DNA of 64,000 bases. Origin: Mucilaginibacter celer (GTDB taxonomy: Bacteria; Bacteroidota; Bacteroidia; Sphingobacteriales; Sphingobacteriaceae). The notes under the pieces are model-generated. The model had not been told where the DNA came from and made no database searches. It was given only the letters and a program-made list of their open reading frames with translations. The position numbers and the translations under genes are program-made. Positions 1-8,982 of this stretch are shown here, piece by piece (position 1 is the first letter of the stretch; each line of letters opens with the position of its first letter). Location: contig NZ_CP032869.1 of the NCBI RefSeq assembly GCF_003576455.2, forward strand, positions 1,984,001 to 2,048,000. The letters run 5' to 3'.

Positions 1-1
1 T

Positions 2-367
2 GAGGGTGATAGTTTTCGTCTTAAACAAGTCTTGTTGAATTTATTAAGCAATGCCATTAAATATACTGATCAAGGAAGCGTCTCAGTGACAGCTGAACTT
101 GTAGGAGCAGGGCTCGGTCATCGGCTGAATGTGACGGTTAGTGATACAGGCTCGGGTATCCCTGCAAACAGGCAAGCGCAGTTGTTCACGCCATATTACC
201 AGGCCGGAGGGCAAAAGCCCGGCACCGGCCTGGGGTTGTATCTGTGTCGCGAATTGATCCAGGGTCAGGGCGGAGAGATATCTCTCAAAAGTGAAGTGGA
301 CGAGGGGACAGTTATATCTTTTTGGATCCCTTATAAAAGACCAGAGAACCTCCCTGTTATGCATTAG
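2..367 (+). CDS. Histidine kinase, C-terminal ATPase part (5' end outside window)
   Basis: The reading frame is open from the first complete codon, so the gene begins upstream of the window. What remains is a HATPase_c domain: an N-box (LLNLLSNAIKY), a G1 box (VSDTGSGIP), and a G2 region (GTGLGLYLCREL) followed by the closing strand motif GTVISFWIP. These residues bind ATP and catalyse autophosphorylation of a histidine lying upstream. The sensor and dimerisation parts cannot be seen, so the signal is unknown. It converges with the AI-2E permease, and no terminator hairpin is evident in the 45-nt gap. Confidence 0.9.
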   Translation, partial: EGDSFRLKQVLLNLLSNAIKYTDQGSVSVTAELVGAGLGHRLNVTVSDTGSGIPANRQAQLFTPYYQAGGQKPGTGLGLYLCRELIQGQGGEISLKSEVDEGTVISFWIPYKRPENLPVMH

Positions 368-412
368 CCAGGTCACATCGCTGCAACCTGGGATTTAAAC
401 CGGAACGCCTGA

Positions 413-1531
413 TCAGCTTGCTACTAATTTTTTCCTTACCGTTAGTTTCTTTGCCAGCCGGTTTTGCTTCGGTTCCTCATCGCCGAGTATTATACCCCAG
501 GCTTTGAGGCTTTCGACCCGGTCAAATATAATTTTCAATACCGCTATTACGGGTATGGATAAGAACATTCCCGGGATACCCCAGACCATTTCACCAATGA
601 TCACACCCAATACTGTGATCAGCGCATTGATCCGGACCTTAGAGCCCACAACCAATGGCAACAATATATTGCTGTCGATAAGGTGTGTGACCACCAGGGT
701 AATTATCACATAAATCACCGTTATTTGCTCCGGTGATGTAGCGAAGGTCACTGCTGCGCTTAACACCAGTGCTGTGAATATCCCGATATAAGGTATGATG
801 TTGAACAAACCAGTGATCAAACCCAGCAAGATGGCATACTTAACTCCCAGGATCATAAAAGCAACGCTAACTACTGTCGCAACAATGGCCATTTCGATTA
901 GAAGCCCTGTGATATATTTCCGGATCATAAACTGCACTTTTTCAACAATGTCATGCACCACTTTTTTGTTATCTTCTTCAAAAACCGATTCCAAAAAACG
1001 CATGATCAGTTTGCGATATAGCAAAAAGAAAAAAGTATAGATAAAAGTAAAAACTAAAAATAGCAGCATTCCCGACAAGGATAACAATGTTGCGCCTACG
1101 ACCGATCCCCCGGACGCAACTACTTTGTTAGTGGTATTTGTTACGAAAGTAAGTTGCTTATGCCGCGTGACATGAAAACTGGAACCGATCCATTCCATAA
1201 CGTCATTTTGCGTTTTATGTAGTTGATTCTGGAACTGTGGCCAGTCACTCGCAAGGTCTGACACCTGGGAACCGATCACATAAAGCAATCCGCCAATACA
1301 GGCCAGCAGGCTTAAAACCGCGAGCATTGATGCTGCACTGCGCGGTATCTGGAGCTTATTTTCCAGAAAAGCGGCAAAAGGGAGTAATAAAATGGAAAAC
1401 AGACAGGAAAATATTAATGGCGAAAGGATTTCCTTTGCGATGATCACGATCCAAACCAATGCAATCAGGCTGAAAAGTACGGCGGCCAGTTTTAAATAAA
1501 ACGGCAATCCCTTGAATTGTTGTATATTCAC
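413..1531 (-). CDS. AI-2E family transporter (membrane permease)
   Basis: The 372-residue protein has about eight hydrophobic membrane segments: a pair near residues 10-55, one near 65-90, and clusters at 150-180 and 210-340. The long extramembrane stretch around residues 90-150 and the glycine-rich GLITGLFNIIPYIGI segment near 240-255 are typical of the family (PF01594, the YdiK/TqsA/PerM type). Family members export small molecules or act as cation/proton antiporters; the AI-2 name is historical and the substrate here is unknown. It lies 4 nt downstream of a small membrane-anchored protein and is probably cotranscribed with it. Confidence 0.88.
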   Translation of the reverse strand: MNIQQFKGLPFYLKLAAVLFSLIALVWIVIIAKEILSPLIFSCLFSILLLPFAAFLENKLQIPRSAASMLAVLSLLACIGGLLYVIGSQVSDLASDWPQFQNQLHKTQNDVMEWIGSSFHVTRHKQLTFVTNTTNKVVASGGSVVGATLLSLSGMLLFLVFTFIYTFFFLLYRKLIMRFLESVFEEDNKKVVHDIVEKVQFMIRKYITGLLIEMAIVATVVSVAFMILGVKYAILLGLITGLFNIIPYIGIFTALVLSAAVTFATSPEQITVIYVIITLVVTHLIDSNILLPLVVGSKVRINALITVLGVIIGEMVWGIPGMFLSIPVIAVLKIIFDRVESLKAWGIILGDEEPKQNRLAKKLTVRKKLVAS

Positions 1532-1535
1532 AGTA

Positions 1536-1724
1536 TTACCTTAATTTTTGTTTTACCGTATGTACTATTTCTGCTATTGCGTAGTCTTTCGCCTTGTTCA
1601 TAAATAACGAAGGATTGTCCAATAACTCGTCCAGTATTGAGGTTCCGTCTATTCGTTTCCTGGTAATGAAGTAGATAGCATAAGCTGTTCCTGCGCCTAA
1701 TAAAAAAGTCTTAATCGTGCCCAT
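1536..1724 (-). CDS. Small single-pass membrane protein upstream of AI-2E permease
   Basis: A 62-residue protein with one N-terminal hydrophobic segment (FLLGAGTAYAIYFITRKR), a basic stop-transfer and an amphipathic tail. This resembles YtxH-like small stress membrane proteins, but no diagnostic motif can be named. It precedes the AI-2E permease by 4 nt on the same strand, so the two probably form an operon and the small protein may be an accessory subunit (inference). Confidence 0.65.
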   Translation of the reverse strand: MGTIKTFLLGAGTAYAIYFITRKRIDGTSILDELLDNPSLFMNKAKDYAIAEIVHTVKQKLR

Positions 1725-2118
1725 AAGTTTTTCATTGATATGGTCAACTATGATGCCACCAAATTGCAGGTTGATAAGAACAAACCAACACCATGCAAAG
1801 GCATGTGACGATGAATAACACTAAAGTTCCGGCAAAAGCAACAGGTTCCTTGGGAATTCCGGGTGAGGTTAACTCATAAGCGGAAACAGAATTTTATCTA
1901 ATTGAATCAGATGGATCAATAAATCCATTGAAAAAAATGATTGCCTTGTTAGGTGAGAGAAGTAGGTTGTAATAAATTTAGTGCATAATTGTTCTTAAAA
2001 AACAATAGTAATTCAATATTGTATTAATATTGTTAGGCCGATTGGTTGCTAATAGGTTTATCATCTTTATAAATATTAAAGTTTTAGCCCAACTGTTTAC
2101 ACAATCCCCCAACTACAG
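1725..2118. other. Intergenic region, divergent promoters
   Basis: A 394-nt AT-rich gap between a minus-strand operon and the plus-strand phytoene synthase. It should carry promoters for both directions, but no exact TAnnTTTG element at a convincing spacing is visible. No hairpin, tRNA or convincing small ORF is seen. Confidence 0.5.
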
Positions 2119-2955
2119 ATGAAAGAAAGATTCGATACATTATCAGCAACGTGCAGTAGGGAAACAACCCGGCTTTATAGTACCAGCTTTTCTCTCGGAA
2201 TACTATTTTTTAAGAAAGATGTTCGTGATCCTATTCACGCGATATATGGTTTTGTGAGGCTGGCCGACGAGATTGTGGATAGTTTTCATGACTACCCAAA
2301 GTCATTGATGCTTGCTGAATTGAAGTCAGATACTTTTAAAGCTATTGAAAGGGGAATAAGCATTAACCCGGTAATTAATTCCTTCCAGCAGGTAGTTAAT
2401 CAATTTGGCATAAAGCATCAGTTGATTATCCAGTTCCTGAATAGCATGGAGATGGATCTTGAAGATCAGGCCTATACTTCAGAAAAATACGATGAATATA
2501 TCATGGGCTCTGCCCAGGTTGTGGGGCTGATGTGTTTGCATGTATTTTCCAATGGTAACGGAGAAGAATTTGAACACTTAAAAATACCCGCCATGAAACT
2601 GGGTTCAGCTTTTCAAAAAGTGAATTTTCTCCGGGATGTGAATGCAGATTATCAGGAATTGAACCGGACTTATTTTCCTGACGTTGACCTGTCTGCGTTT
2701 TCTGATGAAAACAAGCGGGCTATCGAGGAAGATATCTTAAAAGAATTAAATGAAGCCTTAAATGGGATCAGGCAATTACCGCGTTCCTGCCGCAAAGGGG
2801 TTTATCTGGCTTATGTTTATTACAAGCAGTTATTCCGAAAGATCGCTAAAGTCCCGGCTGAAAAAATAATGTCGGAACGTATAAGGGTATCTAATGGCCA
2901 TAAATTCTACCTGATGTTTGATTCCCTGATCAGGTACAAATTAAATGTATTATGA
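2119..2955 (+). CDS. crtB: Phytoene/squalene synthase family protein
   Basis: The 278-residue protein belongs to the trans-isoprenyl diphosphate synthase head-to-head family (PF00494). Both aspartate-rich substrate-Mg motifs are present: DEIVD at residues 50-54 and DVNAD at 173-177, the latter in the conserved context FLRDVNADYQELNRTYFP. Such enzymes condense two geranylgeranyl (or farnesyl) diphosphates to phytoene (or a squalene precursor). The idi gene 86 nt downstream supports an isoprenoid/carotenoid role. No desaturase or cyclase lies in the window, so the end product cannot be named; the crtB symbol assumes phytoene. Confidence 0.88.
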   Translation: MKERFDTLSATCSRETTRLYSTSFSLGILFFKKDVRDPIHAIYGFVRLADEIVDSFHDYPKSLMLAELKSDTFKAIERGISINPVINSFQQVVNQFGIKHQLIIQFLNSMEMDLEDQAYTSEKYDEYIMGSAQVVGLMCLHVFSNGNGEEFEHLKIPAMKLGSAFQKVNFLRDVNADYQELNRTYFPDVDLSAFSDENKRAIEEDILKELNEALNGIRQLPRSCRKGVYLAYVYYKQLFRKIAKVPAEKIMSERIRVSNGHKFYLMFDSLIRYKLNVL

Positions 2956-3041
2956 AGGCTTTAGGCCTTTTAGGATGCTGGTAAATCAATTGCGTTTTAA
3001 AAGATGGAAGCGGGAAAACGGTAAATTAAAACAGAAAAAAG

Positions 3042-3569
3042 ATGAATGATGGCATTGTGATTGTTGATAAAAATGGCCAGGGTATCGGTACAATGGAAAA
3101 AATGGCGGCTCACCGTGTGGGAGCCCTTCATCGTGCCTTCTCGGTGTTCGTATTTAACAGCCGGGGACAATTATTGCTGCAGCAAAGAGCTCTCGATAAA
3201 TATCATTCAGGTGGCCTTTGGACAAACACTTGCTGCAGCCATCCGCGATTGGGCGAATTAACACTTGATGCTGCACATCGACGCTTACAGGAAGAAATGG
3301 GTTTTGATTGCGAACTGAAAGAATTGTTTCAATTCAGCTATCGCCACGAGTTTGAAAACGGGCTGATCGAACATGAATATGACCATGTATTTGTAGGCAT
3401 GAGCGACGAGATGCCAAGGCCGGATGCGGCTGAAGTAGCCGGTTTCAGGTATATGGAAACTGATTTGCTGATCCTTGAATTATTAAAACAACCGGATGAT
3501 TACACCGCCTGGTTTAAAATATGCCTGGAACAGGTGGTGGAAATGTATTGTTCTGCAGGTCAGGGTTAA
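3042..3569 (+). CDS. idi: Isopentenyl-diphosphate delta-isomerase, type I
   Basis: A 175-residue Nudix-fold enzyme interconverting IPP and DMAPP. The active-site cysteine lies in TNTCCSHP (Cys64/65), metal-binding histidines at H24, H30 and H67, and the catalytic/metal glutamates in EHEYDHV (E110, E112). The Nudix-like helix reads LQEEMGFD. Length is normal for the family. It follows crtB on the same strand and precedes a flavin reductase by 17 nt, suggesting one operon that supplies prenyl precursors. Confidence 0.95.
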   Translation: MNDGIVIVDKNGQGIGTMEKMAAHRVGALHRAFSVFVFNSRGQLLLQQRALDKYHSGGLWTNTCCSHPRLGELTLDAAHRRLQEEMGFDCELKELFQFSYRHEFENGLIEHEYDHVFVGMSDEMPRPDAAEVAGFRYMETDLLILELLKQPDDYTAWFKICLEQVVEMYCSAGQG

Positions 3570-3586
3570 ATTAAAAACAAGTTAGC

Positions 3587-4231
3587 ATGCTAAATATTAA
3601 AAGTGAACAGATCCATGAGTTGGAACAATATTACCGGATCAGCCTGATCAATAGCCTGATCGGTTTTCGTTCGTTAAACCTGTTGGGCACAACCAGTAAC
3701 GACGGCATCTCCAATTTGTGCATCATCAGTTCTGCATTTCACCTCGGTGCAAACCCGCCGCTGATCGGATTGGTGATCAGGCCGGAACGCGAACATAACG
3801 ACACGCTGCGTAACATCAAATCAACAGGTCAGTACACCCTCAATAACGTTTTACCCGAATGGTATATGCAGGCGCACCAAACCAGTGCGAGCTATCCGTC
3901 GGGGATTTCAGAATTCGACACCTGTGGGTTTCATAAACAATATGTTAAGGACTTCAAGGCACCCTTTGTCGGGGAATCTAACATTCGCATAGGACTGGAA
4001 CTTCGGGAAATTATTGATATAGAAATTAATGGCACCACGATTCTTATCGGCGAGATCATTCACATACTAATGGATGATGATGTAATTGCAGCGGATGGAA
4101 CTGTTGATCACGGTAAAGCGAAAACAATGACCGTGGCCGGATTAGATACCTATTATCTTCCGCAACCTGTCGGTCAGCTGGCCTACGCAAAGCCGGGTGT
4201 CGCGCCTCATTTATCTTCACTTCAGCCTTAG
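3587..4231 (+). CDS. Flavin reductase-like (FMN-binding split barrel) protein
   Basis: The 214-residue product matches the flavin reductase domain family (PF01613). The N-terminal part (SLIGFRSLNLLGTTSNDG, then NLCIISSAFHLGANPPLIG) is the FMN-binding split-barrel, and TLRNIKSTGQYTLNN lies on the second lobe. These proteins bind FMN and either reduce it for a partner monooxygenase or act as oxidoreductases. The partner could be the adjacent MpaB-like oxygenase (inference from context only). It starts 17 nt after idi and ends just before the next gene's preferred start. Confidence 0.82.
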   Translation: MLNIKSEQIHELEQYYRISLINSLIGFRSLNLLGTTSNDGISNLCIISSAFHLGANPPLIGLVIRPEREHNDTLRNIKSTGQYTLNNVLPEWYMQAHQTSASYPSGISEFDTCGFHKQYVKDFKAPFVGESNIRIGLELREIIDIEINGTTILIGEIIHILMDDDVIAADGTVDHGKAKTMTVAGLDTYYLPQPVGQLAYAKPGVAPHLSSLQP

Positions 4232-4244
4232 AAAACACGCGGAA

Positions 4245-5318
4245 ATGAGCGGTCAAAATTTATATACTAATGACTTTTTAGACCTCAAACGGCTGTCGGG
4301 TGATCCGAATGCGGATGCTTTTATAATTCATGCGTTTGCTGATGAGTTAAAGAAAAGGCAGTTACAGGAATGGATGGCCGGAAAGTCCGGCCCGGAACAT
4401 TTGGATAGTTTAAAGGGTGTTTTTCCGGATTTCGAGATTGTTAATAAAGCCAGCGATCTACCGTCCTGGGCCGAACCCCGTTTAATGAAGAAAGGGGCAG
4501 GTTTTTATGCCAGGCATTCAACCTCCATTATGAGTTTGCTTGGTTTATTATCCTTGCCGTATTGCTACACTGCGGCCAACGGCGCAATGGTATTGTATCT
4601 GTCAGAATTGATCCGGAAGCAAACCACCAAACGGCTTTATGATACCGCTGTTTTTGTTTGGGAAGTGATGGGGCCCAACGCTTTTGGAAAAAATGGCAAC
4701 GCTTACGAAGAAATACTAAAAGTGCGGATTATGCATGCCGCTGTTCGTCACTACACCCTGGCAAACGGACATTGGGATCAATCCTGGGGAGTTCCTATCA
4801 ACCAGGAAGATATGGCCGGAACTAATCTTTCATTTTCACTTTCACTTATCGTCATCTGTGGCTTACGGTTGCTCGGTTTTAGCGTGAGCCAGGACGACCA
4901 GGCAGCCTTTATGCACATCTGGGCAGTGGTTGGATATTTGACAGGCTTAGACGAGGACCTCATCCCTGAAAACTCCAGAATGGCACAACAATTAGATAAC
5001 AGCATTAAAAAGCGTCAGTTTAAAACTTCAACTCAGGGACGGGAATTAACTTCTTCGCTAACAGCGCACATCATGTCTGTTAATAAAAGTAAAGCCACCG
5101 CCGAAGATATCCTGGGCTTAATGCGCTACCTGCTTGGACAAGAGATTGCGGATATGCTAGCGATAAATGCTCCGGACTTGCCCCGATACAAGCTGACCTT
5201 AATAAAGACAATGAACCTGTTGAAAAGCTTTAAACCAGAAGGCGACAGCAAAAAGGTTTATCATGCTGCTTATGCCACTTTTAAAGCGCAGAACCCGGAA
5301 CTCGTTAAAAGAAACTAA
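4245..5318 (+). CDS. MpaB/DUF2236-like oxygenase family protein
   Basis: The 357-residue protein has the helical DUF2236 core shared with mycophenolic acid B and rubber-cleaving Lcp. Key segments are GAGFYARHSTSIMSLLG, KVRIMHAAVRHYT and WGVPINQEDMAGT; the conserved His/Arg in the second segment correspond to the likely b-type heme site in Lcp-like members. I chose ATG 4245 (MSGQNLYTNDF) over a GTG at 4197 that would overlap the preceding gene by 35 nt. Its place beside isoprenoid genes raises the possibility of a terpenoid or fatty substrate, but that is unproven. Confidence 0.72.
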   Translation: MSGQNLYTNDFLDLKRLSGDPNADAFIIHAFADELKKRQLQEWMAGKSGPEHLDSLKGVFPDFEIVNKASDLPSWAEPRLMKKGAGFYARHSTSIMSLLGLLSLPYCYTAANGAMVLYLSELIRKQTTKRLYDTAVFVWEVMGPNAFGKNGNAYEEILKVRIMHAAVRHYTLANGHWDQSWGVPINQEDMAGTNLSFSLSLIVICGLRLLGFSVSQDDQAAFMHIWAVVGYLTGLDEDLIPENSRMAQQLDNSIKKRQFKTSTQGRELTSSLTAHIMSVNKSKATAEDILGLMRYLLGQEIADMLAINAPDLPRYKLTLIKTMNLLKSFKPEGDSKKVYHAAYATFKAQNPELVKRN

Positions 5319-5355
5319 ATTTGAACGATCTGCCGATAATTTTAATCACCAAACC

Positions 5356-6045
5356 ATGAAATCATACCAACTCATTCACCAACTGATAAACCTCGTAGCG
5401 GAACTTGAGGAAGAAAACCAGGGTAGGGAAGCTTCCATCCAGGATTTTACCGGTTTTTTATTGAATAAGGTTGGTCACACTGCTTATAGCAATACCAGTG
5501 GCGAGGTGAGGTTTGGAGAAAATGATCGTACCGCATTGGAGATCGCTTATCAGCTGGAGAATAACATTGGCCGTTTATTTGTTTTCATGAGCCGTTATGC
5601 TAAATTTTATATCAAAAAGGCTTTGGATGGTACCCCACTGCAAACCGGCGAAGATTTTACCGCGTTGGCTATTTTACTTACACACGATCATTTATCAAAG
5701 TCGGAACTGATCGGTTATAATCTGCAGGAAAAAACATCGGGCACTGAAGTGATCAGGCGGCTGATCGCATCAGGCCTGGTAAGGCAATGGGATGATGAGA
5801 AAGATAAACGCAGTAAGCACGTTGCCATTACCGATGAAGGAAAAGCTTTGTTATACCGGGTATTTGAACATACCAATTATGTAGGCAAGATCATTACCGG
5901 CAAATTAACTGTGGCCGAAAAATTCACCTTACAATACCTTTTACAGAAGCTGGAAGATTTTCATCTGGAACACCATGAAAAGAAAACGATTGTAAGCAAA
6001 GAAGATCTCAGAACCCTGGCAACTGAAATTAATCCTTTAAATTAA
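5356..6045 (+). CDS. MarR-family winged-helix transcriptional regulator
   Basis: A 229-residue regulator with a MarR-like winged helix around residues 105-185: LTHDHLSKSELIGYNLQEK forms the HTH, KDKRSKHVAITDEGKALLYR the wing. The recognition pattern 'DKRSK..ITDEG' is characteristic. The N-terminal ~90 residues are a longer helical extension than in ordinary 150-residue MarR proteins. ATG 5356 is preferred to an upstream in-frame start lying inside the oxygenase gene. It probably controls the preceding operon (inference). Confidence 0.82.
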   Translation: MKSYQLIHQLINLVAELEEENQGREASIQDFTGFLLNKVGHTAYSNTSGEVRFGENDRTALEIAYQLENNIGRLFVFMSRYAKFYIKKALDGTPLQTGEDFTALAILLTHDHLSKSELIGYNLQEKTSGTEVIRRLIASGLVRQWDDEKDKRSKHVAITDEGKALLYRVFEHTNYVGKIITGKLTVAEKFTLQYLLQKLEDFHLEHHEKKTIVSKEDLRTLATEINPLN

Positions 6046-6144
6046 ACGACACCATGAATTTGAATATAGTTGAAATTGATCTTATTATACAAATACATAG
6101 GAAAACAGCACAACATTGGATACCATTAAACTAAAGCTTGATTT

Positions 6145-6282
6145 GTGAAAGGGATTAAAAAGAATAATCTGCCTCAAAAAATCTGCCCAACCTGCGGCAG
6201 GCCTTTTACCTGGCGTAAAAAATGGGAAAAGGTATGGGATGAAGTTAAATACTGTTCAGAAAAATGCAGGAAGAACCGCTGA
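6145..6282 (+). CDS. DUF2256 small zinc-ribbon protein
   Basis: A 45-residue protein starting at GTG 6145. It shows the full DUF2256 signature: [20 protein letters not shown] followed by [14 protein letters not shown]. The four cysteines in CxxC...CxxxC arrangement should bind one zinc. Function is unknown; in other bacteria the domain is found near cryptochrome/photolyase or redox genes. Its last 19 nt overlap the ATG of the following 2H phosphoesterase, implying translational coupling. Confidence 0.85.
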   Translation: MKGIKKNNLPQKICPTCGRPFTWRKKWEKVWDEVKYCSEKCRKNR

Positions 6283-6794
6283 TATTAACGCTGAAGTTGG
6301 ACGAAAACAGCCAGGGCTTTTTTAATACTAAACGACAATTATATTTCCCGCCCGAACGAAATTTTTTAGAAGCTCATTTAATGCTTTTTCATCAGTTGCC
6401 GAATGACCCGGAAACCTATAAGGTATTGAAGGACTTTTCTTATGAACCTTTTTCGTTAAATATTGTCGGCTTGATGAATCTGGGTGCGGGTGTCGCATAC
6501 CGGGCGGAGAGTTCAGAACTCAATTTATTACATAAATTATTAAGCACTCATTTTAAAAATGAACTGATACCCCAGGACTTGCAGGGCTTCCGGCCCCATA
6601 TTACCATTATGAATAAAACTACGCCTGAACGGGCGCGTGCGCTGATAAAGGAGCTTTCCGTTAGCTTTGAACCATTTTCGGTTGACAGTCTTGGTATAGA
6701 CCTTTGGCAGTATCTGGGTGGCCCATGGCAGCATAAATGCAGCTATGCTTTTGCTGAACGATTGTTGGATAATGAATTACAAAGTAAGTTGTAA
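6264..6794 (+). CDS. 2H phosphoesterase / 2'-5' RNA ligase superfamily protein
   Basis: A 176-residue two-histidine phosphoesterase fold protein. The C-terminal motif HITIMNKT near residues 111-118 is the classical HxT/S pattern; the N-terminal counterpart is HLMLFHQLP near 38-46, where the usual T/S of the first motif is Met. Such enzymes hydrolyse or ligate 2',5' or cyclic phosphodiester bonds in RNA or nucleotides. The start ATG 6264 lies inside the DUF2256 gene, suggesting translational coupling. The substrate is unknown. Confidence 0.75.
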   Translation: MQEEPLILTLKLDENSQGFFNTKRQLYFPPERNFLEAHLMLFHQLPNDPETYKVLKDFSYEPFSLNIVGLMNLGAGVAYRAESSELNLLHKLLSTHFKNELIPQDLQGFRPHITIMNKTTPERARALIKELSVSFEPFSVDSLGIDLWQYLGGPWQHKCSYAFAERLLDNELQSKL

Positions 6795-6800
6795 TGTTGA

Positions 6801-8003
6801 TTAAACGGTTTTAAAATCAGGCAGCTCAATTTCATCTTTCGTCACATCCTTGTTTTTACTTTCAAAAAGTTTACCGATTCTTTTAACAAAACTGCTTGCC
6901 AATATTCCCGCTACCGTATTAACTACGGCTACGCCGAATTTAGATTTTGGATGTGCAAGCCACGGAACTCCGGGGGGAAGGCTTTGAACTTTTTCAACAA
7001 AGGGGCGCATGCATTTTTCATAGGCGATGAAGGCGTCTTCATGCTTATTATGCCGCGACAGTTCCGCTGCTAACAAATAAGCGCCAACAATAGCCAATGT
7101 TGTACCCATCCCTGTTAAAGGTGTGGGACAATAAGCTGCATCACCTATCATCCCTGTACGGCCATTGAACCACCTTGGGGCATGGATCTGACTGATGCCG
7201 TCGAAATACACATCATCGCTTTTTTCAATCTCGTCCGTCAAACGCTTTTCTTCCCATCCGGCACCTGATAGTTTTTCTTTCAGGATCTTTTTTTGTTCGC
7301 CTGCTGATAACTTTTGTATGTCGGCATCATCTGAAAGAAAACTAAATGATGCCCGGACCGTACCATGATTATCCGGCCGGATCAACATAACCCTTGATCC
7401 CGTTGCCGTGTACCAGCGTGCCCACTGGGTGTCAGTTTCTATTTTAGGGATGGTGTACCAGGCATTATATAATCCGGTAAATTTAACTTTGGGCTCATCG
7501 CCGAAAATCAACGCCCGTGTGGTTGACCGAACGCCATCGGCGGCGATCAGCAAATCATATGCCTCCTTGTTATCATCATTGAAGGTTACATTAACCTTGT
7601 TATCGTGCTGGTTAATTGCTGTTATGTGCTTACCAAAGACATATTCTACATCATTTTTCGTATGGTTGTAAAGTATATTAACAAGGTCGCCCCGCAAAAT
7701 TTCTGCTTCGCTGGTGAAGCTTCCGGCACCATCGCTTGGAAAGGCAGCCTTAACCTTGTTATCGCTATCAACAAACTGCAGGCCGATCTCCCCGGTATTT
7801 GCAGCAAGGATCTCTTTTTCTATGCCCATCATTCTCGCAACAGCGCGACCAGCACCTCTTATATCCAGATTTTGGCCGCCCATTCTTAGCGATTTCGAAC
7901 GTTCCACTATCGTAACATCAAAGCCGTATTTAGAAAGCCAAAACGCCAGCGTAGGGCCGGCAATACTTGCACCGGAGATCAGTACCTTTTTATTAACGTG
8001 CAT
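6801..8003 (-). CDS. FAD-dependent monooxygenase (PHBH/TetX-like)
   Basis: The 400-residue protein is a class A flavoprotein monooxygenase (PF01494). It has the N-terminal Rossmann motif GASIAGPTLAFWLSKYG, the DG motif in LLIAADGVRSTTR and the GD motif in GMIGDAAYCPTPLTGMGTTL. These bind FAD and NAD(P)H during aromatic hydroxylation or epoxidation; the TetX-like branch can modify tetracyclines, but the sequence alone does not show such activity. It is convergent with the 2H gene (6 nt gap). An inverted repeat lies 45 nt upstream of the start. Confidence 0.85.
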   Translation of the reverse strand: MHVNKKVLISGASIAGPTLAFWLSKYGFDVTIVERSKSLRMGGQNLDIRGAGRAVARMMGIEKEILAANTGEIGLQFVDSDNKVKAAFPSDGAGSFTSEAEILRGDLVNILYNHTKNDVEYVFGKHITAINQHDNKVNVTFNDDNKEAYDLLIAADGVRSTTRALIFGDEPKVKFTGLYNAWYTIPKIETDTQWARWYTATGSRVMLIRPDNHGTVRASFSFLSDDADIQKLSAGEQKKILKEKLSGAGWEEKRLTDEIEKSDDVYFDGISQIHAPRWFNGRTGMIGDAAYCPTPLTGMGTTLAIVGAYLLAAELSRHNKHEDAFIAYEKCMRPFVEKVQSLPPGVPWLAHPKSKFGVAVVNTVAGILASSFVKRIGKLFESKNKDVTKDEIELPDFKTV

Positions 8004-8047
8004 TATATTGCTGATATGTTATGTGTTTGTAAATTGTATGGTTTCTA

Positions 8048-8063
8048 GTTAGCCTATGCTAAC
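8048..8063. promoter_or_regulatory. Inverted repeat, possible operator
   Basis: GTTAGC and GCTAAC are perfect 6-bp arms separated by CTAT, 45 nt upstream of the FAD monooxygenase start. Position and symmetry suit a repressor site, but no regulator can be assigned and arms this short may arise by chance. Confidence 0.3.
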
Positions 8064-8219
8064 AGCATTAAGCAGGCCTTTAAAGTATAGCTAAAGTTAT
8101 GAGTTAATTAAGCTGATCGCTGAAATTATTGTTGAAGCGTTATCAAGAGAGTTGTATCGGAATGATGTAATGCTCTATAGAGACCATACTGCTCTCTTGA
8201 AATGATTCCTTACCTTGAT

Positions 8220-8336
8220 TTAGTCCTTTTTAGAAGAATCTTTGACGCAATTCGGTACAGTTTTGCCGTCTTTCTTTTTCATTCCTTCTTTAGTGTAGCC
8301 TGACCAGCAGGGATCCTTTTTCTTTTTAGTTGCCAT
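8220..8336 (-). CDS. Small lysine-rich protein with YxxxGMKKKxGKxVPNC motif
   Basis: A 38-residue protein, very rich in lysine. Its centre reads GYTKEGMKKKDGKTVPNCV, a pattern resembling a short segment found near the ends of phage capsid/assembly proteins and in stand-alone small proteins of Sphingobacteriaceae. Two cysteines (CW and NC) flank it. Function unknown. It stands alone between the monooxygenase and the PA2169 gene. Confidence 0.6.
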   Translation of the reverse strand: MATKKKKDPCWSGYTKEGMKKKDGKTVPNCVKDSSKKD

Positions 8337-8465
8337 GATTTTTGTGTTTGCCTGCGCCTATACAACAACTTTTGTTCCATTAATAGTGTTAGTTAAAATA
8401 CCGGTGATGACGATATTTGGCATGGTATTGGGACTGTATGAAGCCTATCTAAAAAGAAAAACATT

Positions 8466-8921
8466 ATGGCAACTACAACAAATGCAACAGGCGTACTGAA
8501 CGACCTAATCGAGATTAACAACGACCGTGTAGCGGGTTTTGAAAAAGCTATCGCGGATATTAAAGAGGAAAACATTGACCTGAAGCAGTTGTTCCAGGGT
8601 TATGCGGGGCAAAGCCGCAAAAATGGCCAGGAGTTAGCTGCATTTGTTGGCGACGCCGAAGAAGTAGAAACAGGAAATAGTGTGGGCGGAACTTTGCACC
8701 GTGCATGGATTGATGTGAAATCGATCTTCGGTGGTAGTGACCGCGCCAGTATCCTCTCAGAAGCAGAGCGTGGTGAGGATGCGATCAAAAAAGCTTACAA
8801 CGATGCCCTGAGCGGCGGCGAATTGCCGGCCGAAGCCGTACAAACGGTTCGCAGTCAGGCTACTGAGATCAACGCAGCGCATGACCAGATCAAGGCGTTG
8901 CGCGATGCTGCTAAAAACTAA
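8466..8921 (+). CDS. PA2169-family four-helix-bundle protein (DUF2383)
   Basis: The 151-residue protein is an alpha-helical ferritin-like bundle. Conserved parts are LNDLIEINNDRVAGFEKA near residues 10-30, GQSRKNGQELAAFV, GTLHRAWIDVKSIF and ILSEAERGEDAIKKAY near 95-115, matching the PF09537 type. Members are stress-associated and of uncertain function. A paralogous domain forms the N-terminal half of the protein at 27423-28556. A strong terminator follows immediately. Confidence 0.85.
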   Translation: MATTTNATGVLNDLIEINNDRVAGFEKAIADIKEENIDLKQLFQGYAGQSRKNGQELAAFVGDAEEVETGNSVGGTLHRAWIDVKSIFGGSDRASILSEAERGEDAIKKAYNDALSGGELPAEAVQTVRSQATEINAAHDQIKALRDAAKN

Positions 8922-8935
8922 TGAATTGATAATTT

Positions 8936-8966
8936 AAAAAAGCCGCCTAATCGGGCGGCTTTTTTT
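8936..8966 (+). terminator. Rho-independent terminator
   Basis: GCCGCC (8942-8947) pairs with GGCGGC, preceded by an A run and followed by seven Ts. It ends the PA2169 transcript just before the DUF4385 gene. Confidence 0.85.
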
Positions 8967-8982
8967 GTGTATGCTTTTAGAT

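Noticed and set aside
1800..1880. A short frame in the intergenic region (ATG near 1811, 22 codons)
   Set aside because: Too short, no motif, and composition not distinguishable from background.
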